NCBI GenBank assembly: GCA_051984675.1
Contig: JBPYFK010000072.1
Span: 1 to 42,068 of the forward strand
From: JBPYFK01 sp051984675
Lineage (GTDB): Bacteria > Actinomycetota > Actinomycetes > Mycobacteriales > Pseudonocardiaceae
Direction: 5' to 3'
Length of the DNA stretch: 42,068 nt
The notes below the pieces were generated by a model that ran no database searches, was not told the DNA's origin, and saw only the letters and a list, made by a program, of their open reading frames with translations. Numbering within the stretch: position 1 is the stretch's first letter; every line of letters begins with the position of its first letter. This document shows, piece after piece, positions 7,988 to 15,974 of the stretch. Made by a program: the position numbers and the translations under genes.

Positions 7988-9412
7988 ATGGCAGACCTGA
8001 CCTATCTCAGCGCGACCGAAGCCCGCGCGTTGTTCCACCGGCGCGAGCTGTCCCCGGTGGAATTGCTGCAGGCGCTCATCGAACGTGCCGAGCAGATCGG
8101 ACCCCAGGTGAACGCGTTCACCGAGCAGCTACTCGACGAGGCATTCGACCAGGCCAGGCAGGCCGAGGCGCGCTACCTGGCACAGGGGCCCGCACCTCGC
8201 TCTCTTGAGGGGATCCCCATCGCCGCCAAGGAAAAGCACGCGATCGCCGGCCGCTCCCTGACCGAGGGATCCCTGATCAACAAGGACGCTGTGGCCGCTG
8301 AGAATGCCCCGGTGATCGACCGCGTCCAGGCCGCCGGCGGCATCATCCACGCCCGCACCACCACACCGGAGTTCAGCATCACCGCGTTCACGCACACGCC
8401 GATGTGGGGCGTCACGCGCAATCCTTGGAACCTCGACTACACGCCGGGTGGTTCCTCGGGAGGTTCCGGCGCTGCCCTGGCTGCCGGCATGACCGTGCTG
8501 GCCACGGCCTCGGATATCGGGGGTTCCATCCGCATTCCGGCGTCGTTCACCGGCACTGTCGGGTTCAAGGCCCCGTACGGCCGGATTGCCGGGATGCCTC
8601 CGCTGTCGATGGATTTCTACCGTAGCGACGGTCCGATGGCCCGCACCGTGGACGACACCGTGCTGTTCGCCAATGCGCTCATCGGACCCGACACCCGTGA
8701 CCACAGCTCGCTGCGGCCCCGGGTCCCACTCCCGACCGAGTTCAAGCCCGCCGCCGGGATGCGGGTCGCGCTGTGCATTCGCCTCGGCGACTACGACGTC
8801 GACCCGGAGATCGAACGCAACACCCGGGCGGTGGCAGCGGCGCTGGAGCAGGCCGAGGTCGCTGTCGAGGAAATCGAGCTGCCTTGGTCGCGGGAGAAGG
8901 TGGCCACCGCCACTGCGGCGCACTTCGGGACGATCTTCGGCGCGACGGTGTGTGAGGTCGTCGAAGGCCACCGCGATGCGATCGCCCCATACACCAGTGC
9001 CTTCGCCGACTGGATGGCCAAGGTTCCAGAGCGAACAAGTTTCGTCGAAGGGCTGCGCATCGAAACCCGCATGCAGCGCGAGCTCGCCGAGGCCATGGCG
9101 GGTTTCGACGCCCTCCTGTGCCCAACCGCGGCGATTCCCGCGTTCCCCGCCGGGGACGACCTGATCGGCGAGATCACAGTGGACGGTCACCGGTTCGCCC
9201 GCTTCACTGACGCGATGCTGACCATCCCATTCAACATCAACAACCGGTGCCCAGTGCTCGCCGTGCCGAGCGGGCATGCCGCCAACGGCGTACCGACCGG
9301 AGTGCAGATCGTCGGACACAGCTACGACGACGCCACCGTGTTCCGGTTGGGTAGGGAGGTCGAACGGGTCCGGCCGTGGGCCTACACCGACAGGCACCGG
9401 CCGAAGCTGTGA
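7988..9412 (+). CDS. Amidase-signature family amidase
   Basis: A 474-residue cytosolic amidase. The Ser-cisSer-Lys triad is visible: Lys in GIPIAAKEKH (about residue 81), the cis-Ser in PGGSSGGSGAA (about 156), and the nucleophile in ASDIGGSIRIPA (about 180). It hydrolyses a carboxamide to acid and ammonia (or amine); the substrate cannot be read. The ATG at 7988 has GGAGGG 8 nt upstream, and an in-frame upstream GTG at 7889 is less likely. It is divergent from the acyl-CoA ligase across a 430-bp space and followed after 31 bp by a thioesterase-like gene. The acid it releases could be a ligase substrate, which is inference. Confidence 0.85.
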   Translation: MADLTYLSATEARALFHRRELSPVELLQALIERAEQIGPQVNAFTEQLLDEAFDQARQAEARYLAQGPAPRSLEGIPIAAKEKHAIAGRSLTEGSLINKDAVAAENAPVIDRVQAAGGIIHARTTTPEFSITAFTHTPMWGVTRNPWNLDYTPGGSSGGSGAALAAGMTVLATASDIGGSIRIPASFTGTVGFKAPYGRIAGMPPLSMDFYRSDGPMARTVDDTVLFANALIGPDTRDHSSLRPRVPLPTEFKPAAGMRVALCIRLGDYDVDPEIERNTRAVAAALEQAEVAVEEIELPWSREKVATATAAHFGTIFGATVCEVVEGHRDAIAPYTSAFADWMAKVPERTSFVEGLRIETRMQRELAEAMAGFDALLCPTAAIPAFPAGDDLIGEITVDGHRFARFTDAMLTIPFNINNRCPVLAVPSGHAANGVPTGVQIVGHSYDDATVFRLGREVERVRPWAYTDRHRPKL

Positions 9413-9443
9413 CGAGACCGGATCGGGACGGGACGGAGAGACG

Positions 9444-10250
9444 ATGAGCGGATCGGGTGGTGAGGCATTCTTCTCCCTCGACGGGGAGTGCCTGGTGCCC
9501 GCCCCACACGCGAGCGGTCCGTGGGCGCCGGACATGCTGCACGGTCGTGTGCTGGGCGGGCTGCTTGCGCGCGCCCTGGAACGCGACCACGCCGGCGAGG
9601 ACTTCCGCTTCGCACGTCTGACGGTGGACCTGTTCCGCAACACCCGCATGGTGCCGGTGCACGCAGCGACCAGCCTGGTGCGAGACGGCCGTCGGATCCG
9701 CGTCGCGGACGCCACCGTTTTCGCCGCCGGCACACCGGTAGCCCGCGCGAGCGCGGTTCTGTTGCGGTGCAGCGGCGGGCCGTCCGAGACCGTGCCAGGA
9801 ACGCCGCCCTGGGATGCTCCGTCACCGGACGAGCTCGCCTCGGCACCGATACGCACATCCGGTTGGATGCCGCCGTTCGATCTGTGGATGCTCGGCGACG
9901 ACGGCAAGCCCATCGAGGACTGGACGGTGGCGCGGCGGCGCCGCGTCTGGTTGCGGGACAAGCACGACCTAATCGCGGGCGAGCCAATGTCGCCGCTGGT
10001 CCGCGCGGCGATGGCGGGAGACTTCGCCAGCCCCCTATCCAACAAGGGCACGCACAATCTGGAATACATCAACGCCGACTACACACTGACGCTGAGCCGC
10101 TTGCCGCTGAGTGAGGCGATCGGGCTGGAGGCGACCGGACACGTCAGCGACGACGGCATCGGCGTCGCCACCTGCGCGGTGCACGACACAGCAGGACCTA
10201 TAGGCTTCTGCACCGCCACTGCCATCACCAACACCCGGCGAGTCGATTGA
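9444..10250 (+). CDS. TesB-like acyl-CoA thioesterase family protein
   Basis: A 268-residue protein. HGRVLGGLLARALERDHAGE followed by FARLTVDLFRNTRMVPVHAA and RRIRVADATVFAAGTPVARA resembles the first hot-dog repeat of TesB/4HBT-3 proteins. A second, more degenerate repeat follows (NLEYINADYTLTLSRLPLSE, and HDTAGPIGFCTATA). It probably hydrolyses acyl-CoA, or binds it. ATG 9444 has GGAGAG just upstream. It is co-directional with the amidase 31 bp away, likely one transcript. A short perfect dyad GACCCT-CC-AGGGTC follows at 10289-10302 in the space before the convergent gene. Confidence 0.65.
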   Translation: MSGSGGEAFFSLDGECLVPAPHASGPWAPDMLHGRVLGGLLARALERDHAGEDFRFARLTVDLFRNTRMVPVHAATSLVRDGRRIRVADATVFAAGTPVARASAVLLRCSGGPSETVPGTPPWDAPSPDELASAPIRTSGWMPPFDLWMLGDDGKPIEDWTVARRRRVWLRDKHDLIAGEPMSPLVRAAMAGDFASPLSNKGTHNLEYINADYTLTLSRLPLSEAIGLEATGHVSDDGIGVATCAVHDTAGPIGFCTATAITNTRRVD

Positions 10251-10327
10251 CGTGCTCCCAATCTAATCACCTGCTCCTCGAGCTGAAAGACCCTCCAGGG
10301 TCGCGAAGATCATCCTTCGTCGCGCTA

Positions 10328-10810
10328 CTAGCTGGAACGGCTGCCTGAGGCGGACAACGGCTCCTCCGAAGGGGCCTGCAATCCTGCGATCTGCTCGAGC
10401 TGGACCATCACGTGCCACAACTGACTGCGCAATCGCCCGGTCCGGACAGGATCGACAGCCAGACCATCGAGGCGGTCCAGCGTGCACTGCAGCGCCCGCA
10501 CATAGCCAGACGCCATGACGCACTCCCTGCTGACATCCGGAATCACCCGCTCAGTTCGACTGCGGCAAGCTGTGTGAGGCCAGTCTTGCTCCCCGCTTGC
10601 CCTCAGATCCGCGTTGTCCTGCTCTGTGTCCGGGGCGGCGGCCAGCGCCGTGCCCACCAGCGCAAGACCCAGGCCGTAGGCGTCAACGAGCAAGTGAAAC
10701 AGCGCTATGGAGGCCCGTTCGTCCTTGCCTGCCAGGACCACCATCCGGCGTATGTCAGCCACCAGGTCTAACCGCAGCTCCTGCGGCCACGCTTCCGATC
10801 GAGTGGTCAT
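10328..10810 (-). CDS. Unknown small helical protein
   Basis: A 160-residue protein that I do not recognise. It appears alpha-helical with alternating acidic and hydrophobic stretches (WPQELRLDLVADIRRMVVLA, FHLLVDAYGLGLALVGTALA, SGYVRALQCTLDRLDGLAVD). It has three Cys and no clear signal peptide. A membrane helix around residues 30-55 is possible but contains Asp. The ATG at 10810 is chosen because residues before it are Arg/Pro-rich and look non-coding; no good ribosome binding site is seen. It stands alone on minus, convergent with the thioesterase gene and divergent from the LLM oxidoreductase. A shadow frame cannot be fully excluded. Confidence 0.45.
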   Translation of the reverse strand: MTTRSEAWPQELRLDLVADIRRMVVLAGKDERASIALFHLLVDAYGLGLALVGTALAAAPDTEQDNADLRASGEQDWPHTACRSRTERVIPDVSRECVMASGYVRALQCTLDRLDGLAVDPVRTGRLRSQLWHVMVQLEQIAGLQAPSEEPLSASGSRSS

Positions 10811-10900
10811 GTGGGATACCCGAGCAGGAGGCCACGGGCGCGAACAAGGCGACCAGGCCGACTGACGACGAAACCCACCCAATCGCGCGTATTCACGACC

Positions 10901-10913
10901 CCACATCATGTGG
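10901..10913. promoter_or_regulatory. Palindrome CCACATCATGTGG between divergent genes
   Basis: A perfect 6-bp dyad with one central base, about 90 nt upstream of the unknown gene on minus and 158 nt upstream of the LLM gene on plus. It is a possible operator for either. Confidence 0.35.
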
Positions 10914-11070
10914 TGGTAGCCGCCGACCTATGTGAGGACGACCCGAGCCATCGGCCTGGCCGACCCAGAACCCACGAATGGCGTACCGTGCGCCTCCGGT
11001 TGCGGCGAACCACCCCGCCGCCCGTCCAGCGCCTGGCGGGCTCGGCGCTCTCGGCGAAAGGAGCAACGGG

Positions 11071-11949
11071 ATGCGTATCGGGATAGGTCTGCCGAACACG
11101 GTTCCCGGCACGAATGGCGCGCTCATGCTCGACTGGGCACGCCAGGCCGAACGGCGCGGCTTCTCCTTCGTGTCGACCGTCGGTCGGGTCGGCTATCCCT
11201 CCTATGACTCGCTCACCGCGTTGGCTGCTGTCGCTGGCGCGACCTCACGGATCGGCCTGGTGACCAACGCCGTGCTGGCCCCCACCTATCCCGACGCGGT
11301 GCTCGCCAAGATCACCATGACGCTGGACCAGCTCTCCAGCGGCCGCCTCACCCTCGGTCTGGGCGTGGGTGCCCGGTCGTCGGACTACGAGCCGGCTGAA
11401 CGGGACTTCACAACCCGCGGCAGCGCCTTCGACCGGCAACTGGAGTACCTGCATCGTGCATGGCGTGGGGAGCCGGTCGCCAAAGGCGACTTTCCGGGCG
11501 AAACGCGTCCAGTGGCTCCGCCGCCACCCGACCACCAGGACATTCCGGTGCTTGTCGGCGGCCACAGCCGGCGGGCAGTTCGACGCACCGTGCGCTGGGG
11601 CGCGGGATGGACCGGCGCTGGCGGTGGTCCCCGGCGGGCGGAGCCGATGGTGCGGGCCGTTCGTGAGGCCTGGCGCGAGGCCGGTCGCCACGGCGAGCCT
11701 CGACTGCTGGGGCTGGCCTACTTCTCCACCGACAAGCGGAGCGCCGGTGAGTCGGACCGCTACCTGCGGTCGTACTACGCCTATGCCGGCGACCACGGCC
11801 GGGCCATCGCCGAGCAAGCCGTGCGAACCCCGGACCAGATCCGTGCCATCGTCGACGCCTTCGCCGACATCGGCATGAACGAGGTCGTGTTCACCCCCAC
11901 GGTCGCCGATCTCGCCGAGGTCGACCGCCTGGCCGACGTCGTGTTCTGA
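11071..11949 (+). CDS. LLM-class (F420-type) flavin oxidoreductase
   Basis: A 292-residue luciferase-like TIM-barrel protein. It begins MRIGIGLPNTVPGTNGALML. The family pattern LTALAAVAGATSRIGLVTNA, then DQLSSGRLTLGLGVG, and IPVLVGGHSRRAVRRTVRWG are in the usual order. In actinobacteria such enzymes mostly use coenzyme F420 to reduce or oxidise small metabolites, but F420 versus FMN use is not decided by the visible residues. The ATG at 11071 follows AAAGGAG at 7 nt. It is convergent with the DUF3556 gene and has no operon partner. Confidence 0.8.
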   Translation: MRIGIGLPNTVPGTNGALMLDWARQAERRGFSFVSTVGRVGYPSYDSLTALAAVAGATSRIGLVTNAVLAPTYPDAVLAKITMTLDQLSSGRLTLGLGVGARSSDYEPAERDFTTRGSAFDRQLEYLHRAWRGEPVAKGDFPGETRPVAPPPPDHQDIPVLVGGHSRRAVRRTVRWGAGWTGAGGGPRRAEPMVRAVREAWREAGRHGEPRLLGLAYFSTDKRSAGESDRYLRSYYAYAGDHGRAIAEQAVRTPDQIRAIVDAFADIGMNEVVFTPTVADLAEVDRLADVVF

Positions 11950-12090
11950 CCACCGCACGAGCACGACACCCGCACCCAGCGCGCCATCGTGACACGCCCT
12001 TAGCACGCCCAAGAGTCCAGCGCGCTCGTCCTTGTCGAGATCAACGCAGCCGCTCAATTCGGGTGACAGGACTGTTCGGCCAGGTGGGTA

Positions 12091-13800
12091 TCAGGGTTGC
12101 TCACGACGCAGCACCTGCACGGGAATGGCCGGATTGTCCTGACTGAGCCAGGGTTGGCACGCGGCCATGTCCCGAATCGCCACGTAGCCCTCCTCCAGCA
12201 GGCCCGTCGCGGCATCGACGATCCGGTAATGTTGCCGCTGCCGATGGATGGGCTGCGATTCCAGCATGATCACCCGGAGCTCTCCGGGCTCGAACCGGCA
12301 TCGTTGCCGCACCGCGTCCAGGAGTTGCTGGTGATGCAGGTGCCCCTCGCCGAAATTCCATCCCAGCAACGGGTTCGCGAAGATCTCGCCATCGAGGATC
12401 CGGTACTCCCCCGGATCGTCCAATGCGCGCGGCAGTAAGCCGTTCAACGCCCGTCCCTGCACATGCATCGCGCGGAAGACGGGCTGCCTGGCGGCGATCT
12501 GGTCGATGTGGTCCGCGCCGTAACGCTCGACGAGCTGGCTGCGCACGGTTGGGGCGACCTTGGTGATCTCGGCGTCGATCCGATCCTCGCTGTCTCCGCG
12601 GAAGCACCACATGCTGGTGGCCCAGTTTCCGGCGTAGTACCTCATCGAGACCAGGAACGAGACCTTGCTTGGCCACAGGTTGCCCGCGAGCACGAGCAGA
12701 GCCGAACACGCGATGATCGCCGCCATGAGCGACGGGATCGGGGTGCCCAGCGTCAGGTCGCTGTGGCCGGCGAACAGCACGATCGCGGAGAAGATCATCA
12801 TGGCGTTCCACTCGAACGGCACGCCCATCGGGAACATGGCGATGATGTTCAAGTGGAAGAGCACCATGATGACCGCCGCGACCAGGGTCGCCGTCCCATG
12901 CGAGACCAGGAGCACGAAGGGCGCGGCGAACTCGACGGCGGTCCCGATGTGCGCGTGCGACGCCGACACCCAGGACGGACGCATATCCCGCGGGAAGTCC
13001 CGATAGAGCTTGCGGCGGAATCGCTTCGACCGGTGCATCGGCGAGTTGCTCAGCATCACCGTGACAACGGACGGGAAATGCCGGTTCAGTTTGGAGAACG
13101 CCGCTCCCCACCAGATCAGGATGGTGAGCAGCCTCGCGCCCATGAGCTGGCCGGGTAGCGGGAAGAGCATCACCAACACGAGCACCCAGTAGTGTTCCGC
13201 CCGCGCAGCGAGGAAAATCGTCTTGTCCCGTAGCCCAAGCAGCGGAAGCGCCACGGCCAGCGGAATGAACACCCACTGCTGCAGGGTGATTACGCCGCCG
13301 GCGGTCATGCCCGGCATGCACAGCGGCCAGATCGCCGACGCCAGCACGACCGCGTAGAGCGCGACGTCCACCGGGGTTCTGACCGTGCCGGCGGTACCCG
13401 GAATCACCTTCGGCCATAACGGCAACCGCATCGTGCCAGTCCGCAGCCAGTACAGCGCGCCCCCCATCAGCGGCCGGTATCGCTGGGTCAACGGCCCTGA
13501 ACTGCACCCGAAGCCCACGACCTCGAAGAGCAGCGCCCACACGACGGTCTTCTGGAAGAACACGGGCTCGTTCCACCACGCGCCGAAGTGCCCGAGTCCG
13601 CCGAGCTGTGGTGTCGTCAGTGCCGTGACCAGCACTGCTAGCGCGATGAAGGCCAGTCCCTTGGCGAGATAGCCGAGCAGGATGGTCTTGGGAGTGCCGG
13701 CGCCATGCTCACCCCAGGCCACCACTCCCTCCCGGATGTTCTGCAACCGGATTCGCATGCCGTCATCCGTCTCTGATGATCTTTCGCTCTGGGACACCAC
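12091..13800 (-). CDS. DUF3556-family integral membrane protein (copy 1)
   Basis: A 569-residue polytopic membrane protein of the actinobacterial DUF3556 type. About ten hydrophobic segments span residues 40-400; a hydrophilic C-terminal domain of ~170 residues carries MRYYAGNWATSMWCF, HVQGRALNGLLPRALDD and GWNFGEGHLHHQQLLDA. Conserved charged or aromatic blocks between helices (LNRHFPSVV, FHLNIIAMFPMGVPFEWN) are shared with copy 2 at 15975-17726. No function is established that I know of. The GTG at 13800 has GAGGGAG 8 nt upstream; ATG 13758 is an alternative. A KstR-consensus operator overlapping a TATAGT box stands about 60 nt upstream. The C-terminal domain resembles an enzyme more than a transporter, which is impression only. 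Confidence 0.75.
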   Translation of the reverse strand: MVSQSERSSETDDGMRIRLQNIREGVVAWGEHGAGTPKTILLGYLAKGLAFIALAVLVTALTTPQLGGLGHFGAWWNEPVFFQKTVVWALLFEVVGFGCSSGPLTQRYRPLMGGALYWLRTGTMRLPLWPKVIPGTAGTVRTPVDVALYAVVLASAIWPLCMPGMTAGGVITLQQWVFIPLAVALPLLGLRDKTIFLAARAEHYWVLVLVMLFPLPGQLMGARLLTILIWWGAAFSKLNRHFPSVVTVMLSNSPMHRSKRFRRKLYRDFPRDMRPSWVSASHAHIGTAVEFAAPFVLLVSHGTATLVAAVIMVLFHLNIIAMFPMGVPFEWNAMMIFSAIVLFAGHSDLTLGTPIPSLMAAIIACSALLVLAGNLWPSKVSFLVSMRYYAGNWATSMWCFRGDSEDRIDAEITKVAPTVRSQLVERYGADHIDQIAARQPVFRAMHVQGRALNGLLPRALDDPGEYRILDGEIFANPLLGWNFGEGHLHHQQLLDAVRQRCRFEPGELRVIMLESQPIHRQRQHYRIVDAATGLLEEGYVAIRDMAACQPWLSQDNPAIPVQVLRREQP

Positions 13801-13859
13801 TGGTCACGCTCCCTCTCTGCCACACGCACGGAACTGGCACTGCAGATCAGCGGAGCAAA

Positions 13860-13875
13860 ACTATAACGTGTTCCA
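13860..13875 (-). promoter_or_regulatory. KstR-consensus operator overlapping a -10 box
   Basis: On minus, TGGAACACGTTATA (13875-13862) fits the KstR motif TnnAACnnGTTnnA at all defined positions. TATAGT (13865-13860) overlaps it and would act as the -10 of DUF3556 copy 1, giving a ~53-nt leader. No good -35 is present. KstR is the TetR repressor of sterol catabolism in mycolic-acid actinobacteria. No kstR gene is in this window. The rest of the 362-bp gap 13801-14162 shows nothing else. Confidence 0.5.
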
Positions 13876-14162
13876 CATCGAGTTCGGCGAATCCGAAACG
13901 ATCCCGAGCCGCGCTGCGCGACATCCGCTGCCGGTCGAGCCGCATCGCGCTCGCGACGCGGTTCAAGTCGTACGTCGGTGTGCGGCTCGATCCTGCGCAC
14001 CCAGCAACTACCGAACGTGGCGGCCGGGACATCAGCACGCAACAGAGCAGGAAGGAAGCGACGCCAGCACGACGGGCAAGCGCTACGACAGTGTGCGGAC
14101 CCAGGCCGCGTTGGCACGCTGTCGTACGGCACGGGTATGACGTGTGGCCTTGCGTCGACGTT

Positions 14163-15581
14163 TCACCGGGTGCGCAGGTAGGACAGTGCTGCTGCGGCAG
14201 CGTTGGCTCCGCACAGGCCGTGTGCTCCGGGGCCGGGTGGTGTCGCCGCAGAGCAGAGGTACATTCCCGGAGCCCCGATGTCGTAGGGCCGAAGCGTAAG
14301 GCGCGGCCCGGCCACGAGCTGGGGGATGTTCTTGGCGCCCGTGAGGATGTCACCGCCGACGAAGTTCGGGTTGTGGGCGGCTACCTGGGTGGTCGAGCGG
14401 ATGCGGAAGTCCACGATCACGTCTCGAAAGCCGGGTGCGAAGCGTTCGATCTGTCGGATGATGGCTTGTGTCGCGTCACCGGTGTAACCGTGCGGCACGT
14501 GCGCGTAGGTCCATAGTGGATGAACGTTTCCGGACGATCTGCTCGGGTCGGCGAGGTACTGCTGACCGACGAGCACGAACGGTCGGTCGGGCATCCGCCC
14601 GGCGGATATTTCGCGTTCCGCCTGGACGATCTCGTCGAACGGTCCACCGAGGTGCACGGTGCCAGCATGTCTGGCCGCTTCCACGAGCCAGGGCACACCC
14701 TCACGGACAGCAAAGTCAACCTTGAACGCGCCGGGCCCGTGCCGGAACCGCCGGTAGGCTCGGATCGTTCGTCGCGGTCCAGAGTCGCCGAGGATATCGG
14801 CGACAGCGCTCGGCGACGTGTCGAAAATCGTCACATCGCTGGGAGGCAGTTCGGACAGGGACGTCACCCAGGTCCCCGTCTCGATCGTGCCACCGAGGTC
14901 CTGGAGGAGCGCTGCCAGGGCGTTGGTGATCGACTGGGATCCGCCGGCGGCGACTGCCCAGCCGTAGCGGTGGCCCGCGGTGAGGATCCCCATGCCGATT
15001 GCCGAGGCCAAAGGTCGATGCAGTGGCTGGAACGCATGCGCGGCGACGCCCCCGAACAGGGCCTTGGCCTCCGCGGTCCGGAACACCTTCGCCAACGCTG
15101 TGGCGGGTGGCAGGGCCGCGAGCCCGAATCGGGCGAGATGGACCGGGTGACGCGGAAAGTGAATCAGCGGCTGGAGGATGTCCTCGGCAAGCACGTCGTA
15201 CTGCCGGACATTGCGGTGGAACAATGCGCGCCAACGAGTCGCGTCGGGTCCCAGTTCGGCTGCGGTGTCCTCCACGGAACGGTACAGGGCGGCGGCACGC
15301 TCGTCCTCCAGAGGGTGGACGCAGTCGATCTCCGGAAGAAGCCACCGCAGTCCGTAGCGTTCCAGGTCGAGGCTCCGCAGGAACGGCGAGCCCACCGCCA
15401 TGGGGTGGGTCGCCGAGCATTGGTCATGGATCAGCCCTGGCGCGAGTGCCTCGACCGAACGGGTGCCGCCGCCGATCTCATCCGCCCCCTCGAGCACGGT
15501 GACATCCACACCCTCGCGTGCGAGCGCGACCGCGGCTGCTAGTCCGTTCGGCCCGCTGCCGACCACGGTGGCGGTGCTCAT
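14163..15581 (-). CDS. FAD-dependent oxidoreductase, PYROXD2 / phytoene-desaturase-like
   Basis: A 472-residue flavoprotein. The N-terminal dinucleotide motif TVVGSGPNGLAAAVALAREG, with the acidic residue ending strand 2 (VTVLEGADEIGGGTRS), marks FAD binding. The C-terminal FAD segment is GAPGMYLCSAATPPGPGAHG with NAAAAALS. The overall order fits the phytoene desaturase/CrtI-PYROXD2 group, which oxidises isoprenoid or other lipid substrates; the substrate here is unknown. ATG 15581 overlaps the stop of the ligase remnant (ATGA), so the genes were translationally coupled. It is flanked on both sides by DUF3556 membrane proteins, suggesting a membrane-linked lipid pathway. Confidence 0.8.
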   Translation of the reverse strand: MSTATVVGSGPNGLAAAVALAREGVDVTVLEGADEIGGGTRSVEALAPGLIHDQCSATHPMAVGSPFLRSLDLERYGLRWLLPEIDCVHPLEDERAAALYRSVEDTAAELGPDATRWRALFHRNVRQYDVLAEDILQPLIHFPRHPVHLARFGLAALPPATALAKVFRTAEAKALFGGVAAHAFQPLHRPLASAIGMGILTAGHRYGWAVAAGGSQSITNALAALLQDLGGTIETGTWVTSLSELPPSDVTIFDTSPSAVADILGDSGPRRTIRAYRRFRHGPGAFKVDFAVREGVPWLVEAARHAGTVHLGGPFDEIVQAEREISAGRMPDRPFVLVGQQYLADPSRSSGNVHPLWTYAHVPHGYTGDATQAIIRQIERFAPGFRDVIVDFRIRSTTQVAAHNPNFVGGDILTGAKNIPQLVAGPRLTLRPYDIGAPGMYLCSAATPPGPGAHGLCGANAAAAALSYLRTR

Positions 15582-15930
15582 GTGGCCCTTAAGGCACGTT
15601 CGTCGATCTTGGCACGTGTCACGTAGGCGCCGGGTACACCGCCCAGCACATGAAAAGGAGCGCCGACGGCGGCCGTTTCCGACGCGTTCGTGTGGCCGCG
15701 GAGCACGTTCTCGATCTCCTTAGGGTACAGGTTCTTGCCGCATCGGATGATCAGGTCTCTAATCCAGTCGACTGTGATCAAGTACCCGTCTCCGTCGAAT
15801 CTCCCGACGCCGCAGGTCTGCGACCACCCGTCGATGAGCACTTGCGCGGTCTCCTGGCCACAGCCGAGAGCGGCGCGCACGAGGTTGGGAACGTTGATCA
15901 CGAACTCGCCGGCTGAACTGTCGGTTACCT
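15578..15930 (-). pseudogene. Acyl-CoA ligase C-terminal remnant with internal loss
   Basis: About 117 codons resemble only the C-terminal part of an AMP-dependent ligase: AGEFVINVPNLV, IDGWSQTCGVGRFDGDGYLI, DLIIRCGKNLYPKEIENVLR and VGAPFHVLGGVPGAYV. The expected DRAKD is changed to DWIRD and RGGEN to RCGKN, losing conserved catalytic-hinge residues. After GAYV the frame jumps to AKIDERALRAT, which looks like the very end of such ligases (usually GKI-DKRALR with the catalytic Lys), so ~40-50 residues are missing internally. The whole N-terminal adenylation domain is absent. No start codon fits, and the frame upstream of ~15930 is not ligase-like. Its TGA overlaps the next gene's ATG. Confidence 0.75.
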
Positions 15931-15974
15931 CATGTCCTGATCTGTCCGACGGCCGGGCGGGCTTGCCTCGTGAT

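Noticed and set aside
8129..10072. 647-codon minus-strand frame opposite the amidase and thioesterase
   Set aside because: Spans two well-supported genes on the other strand, low-complexity Arg/Gly/Ser composition, no ribosome binding site.
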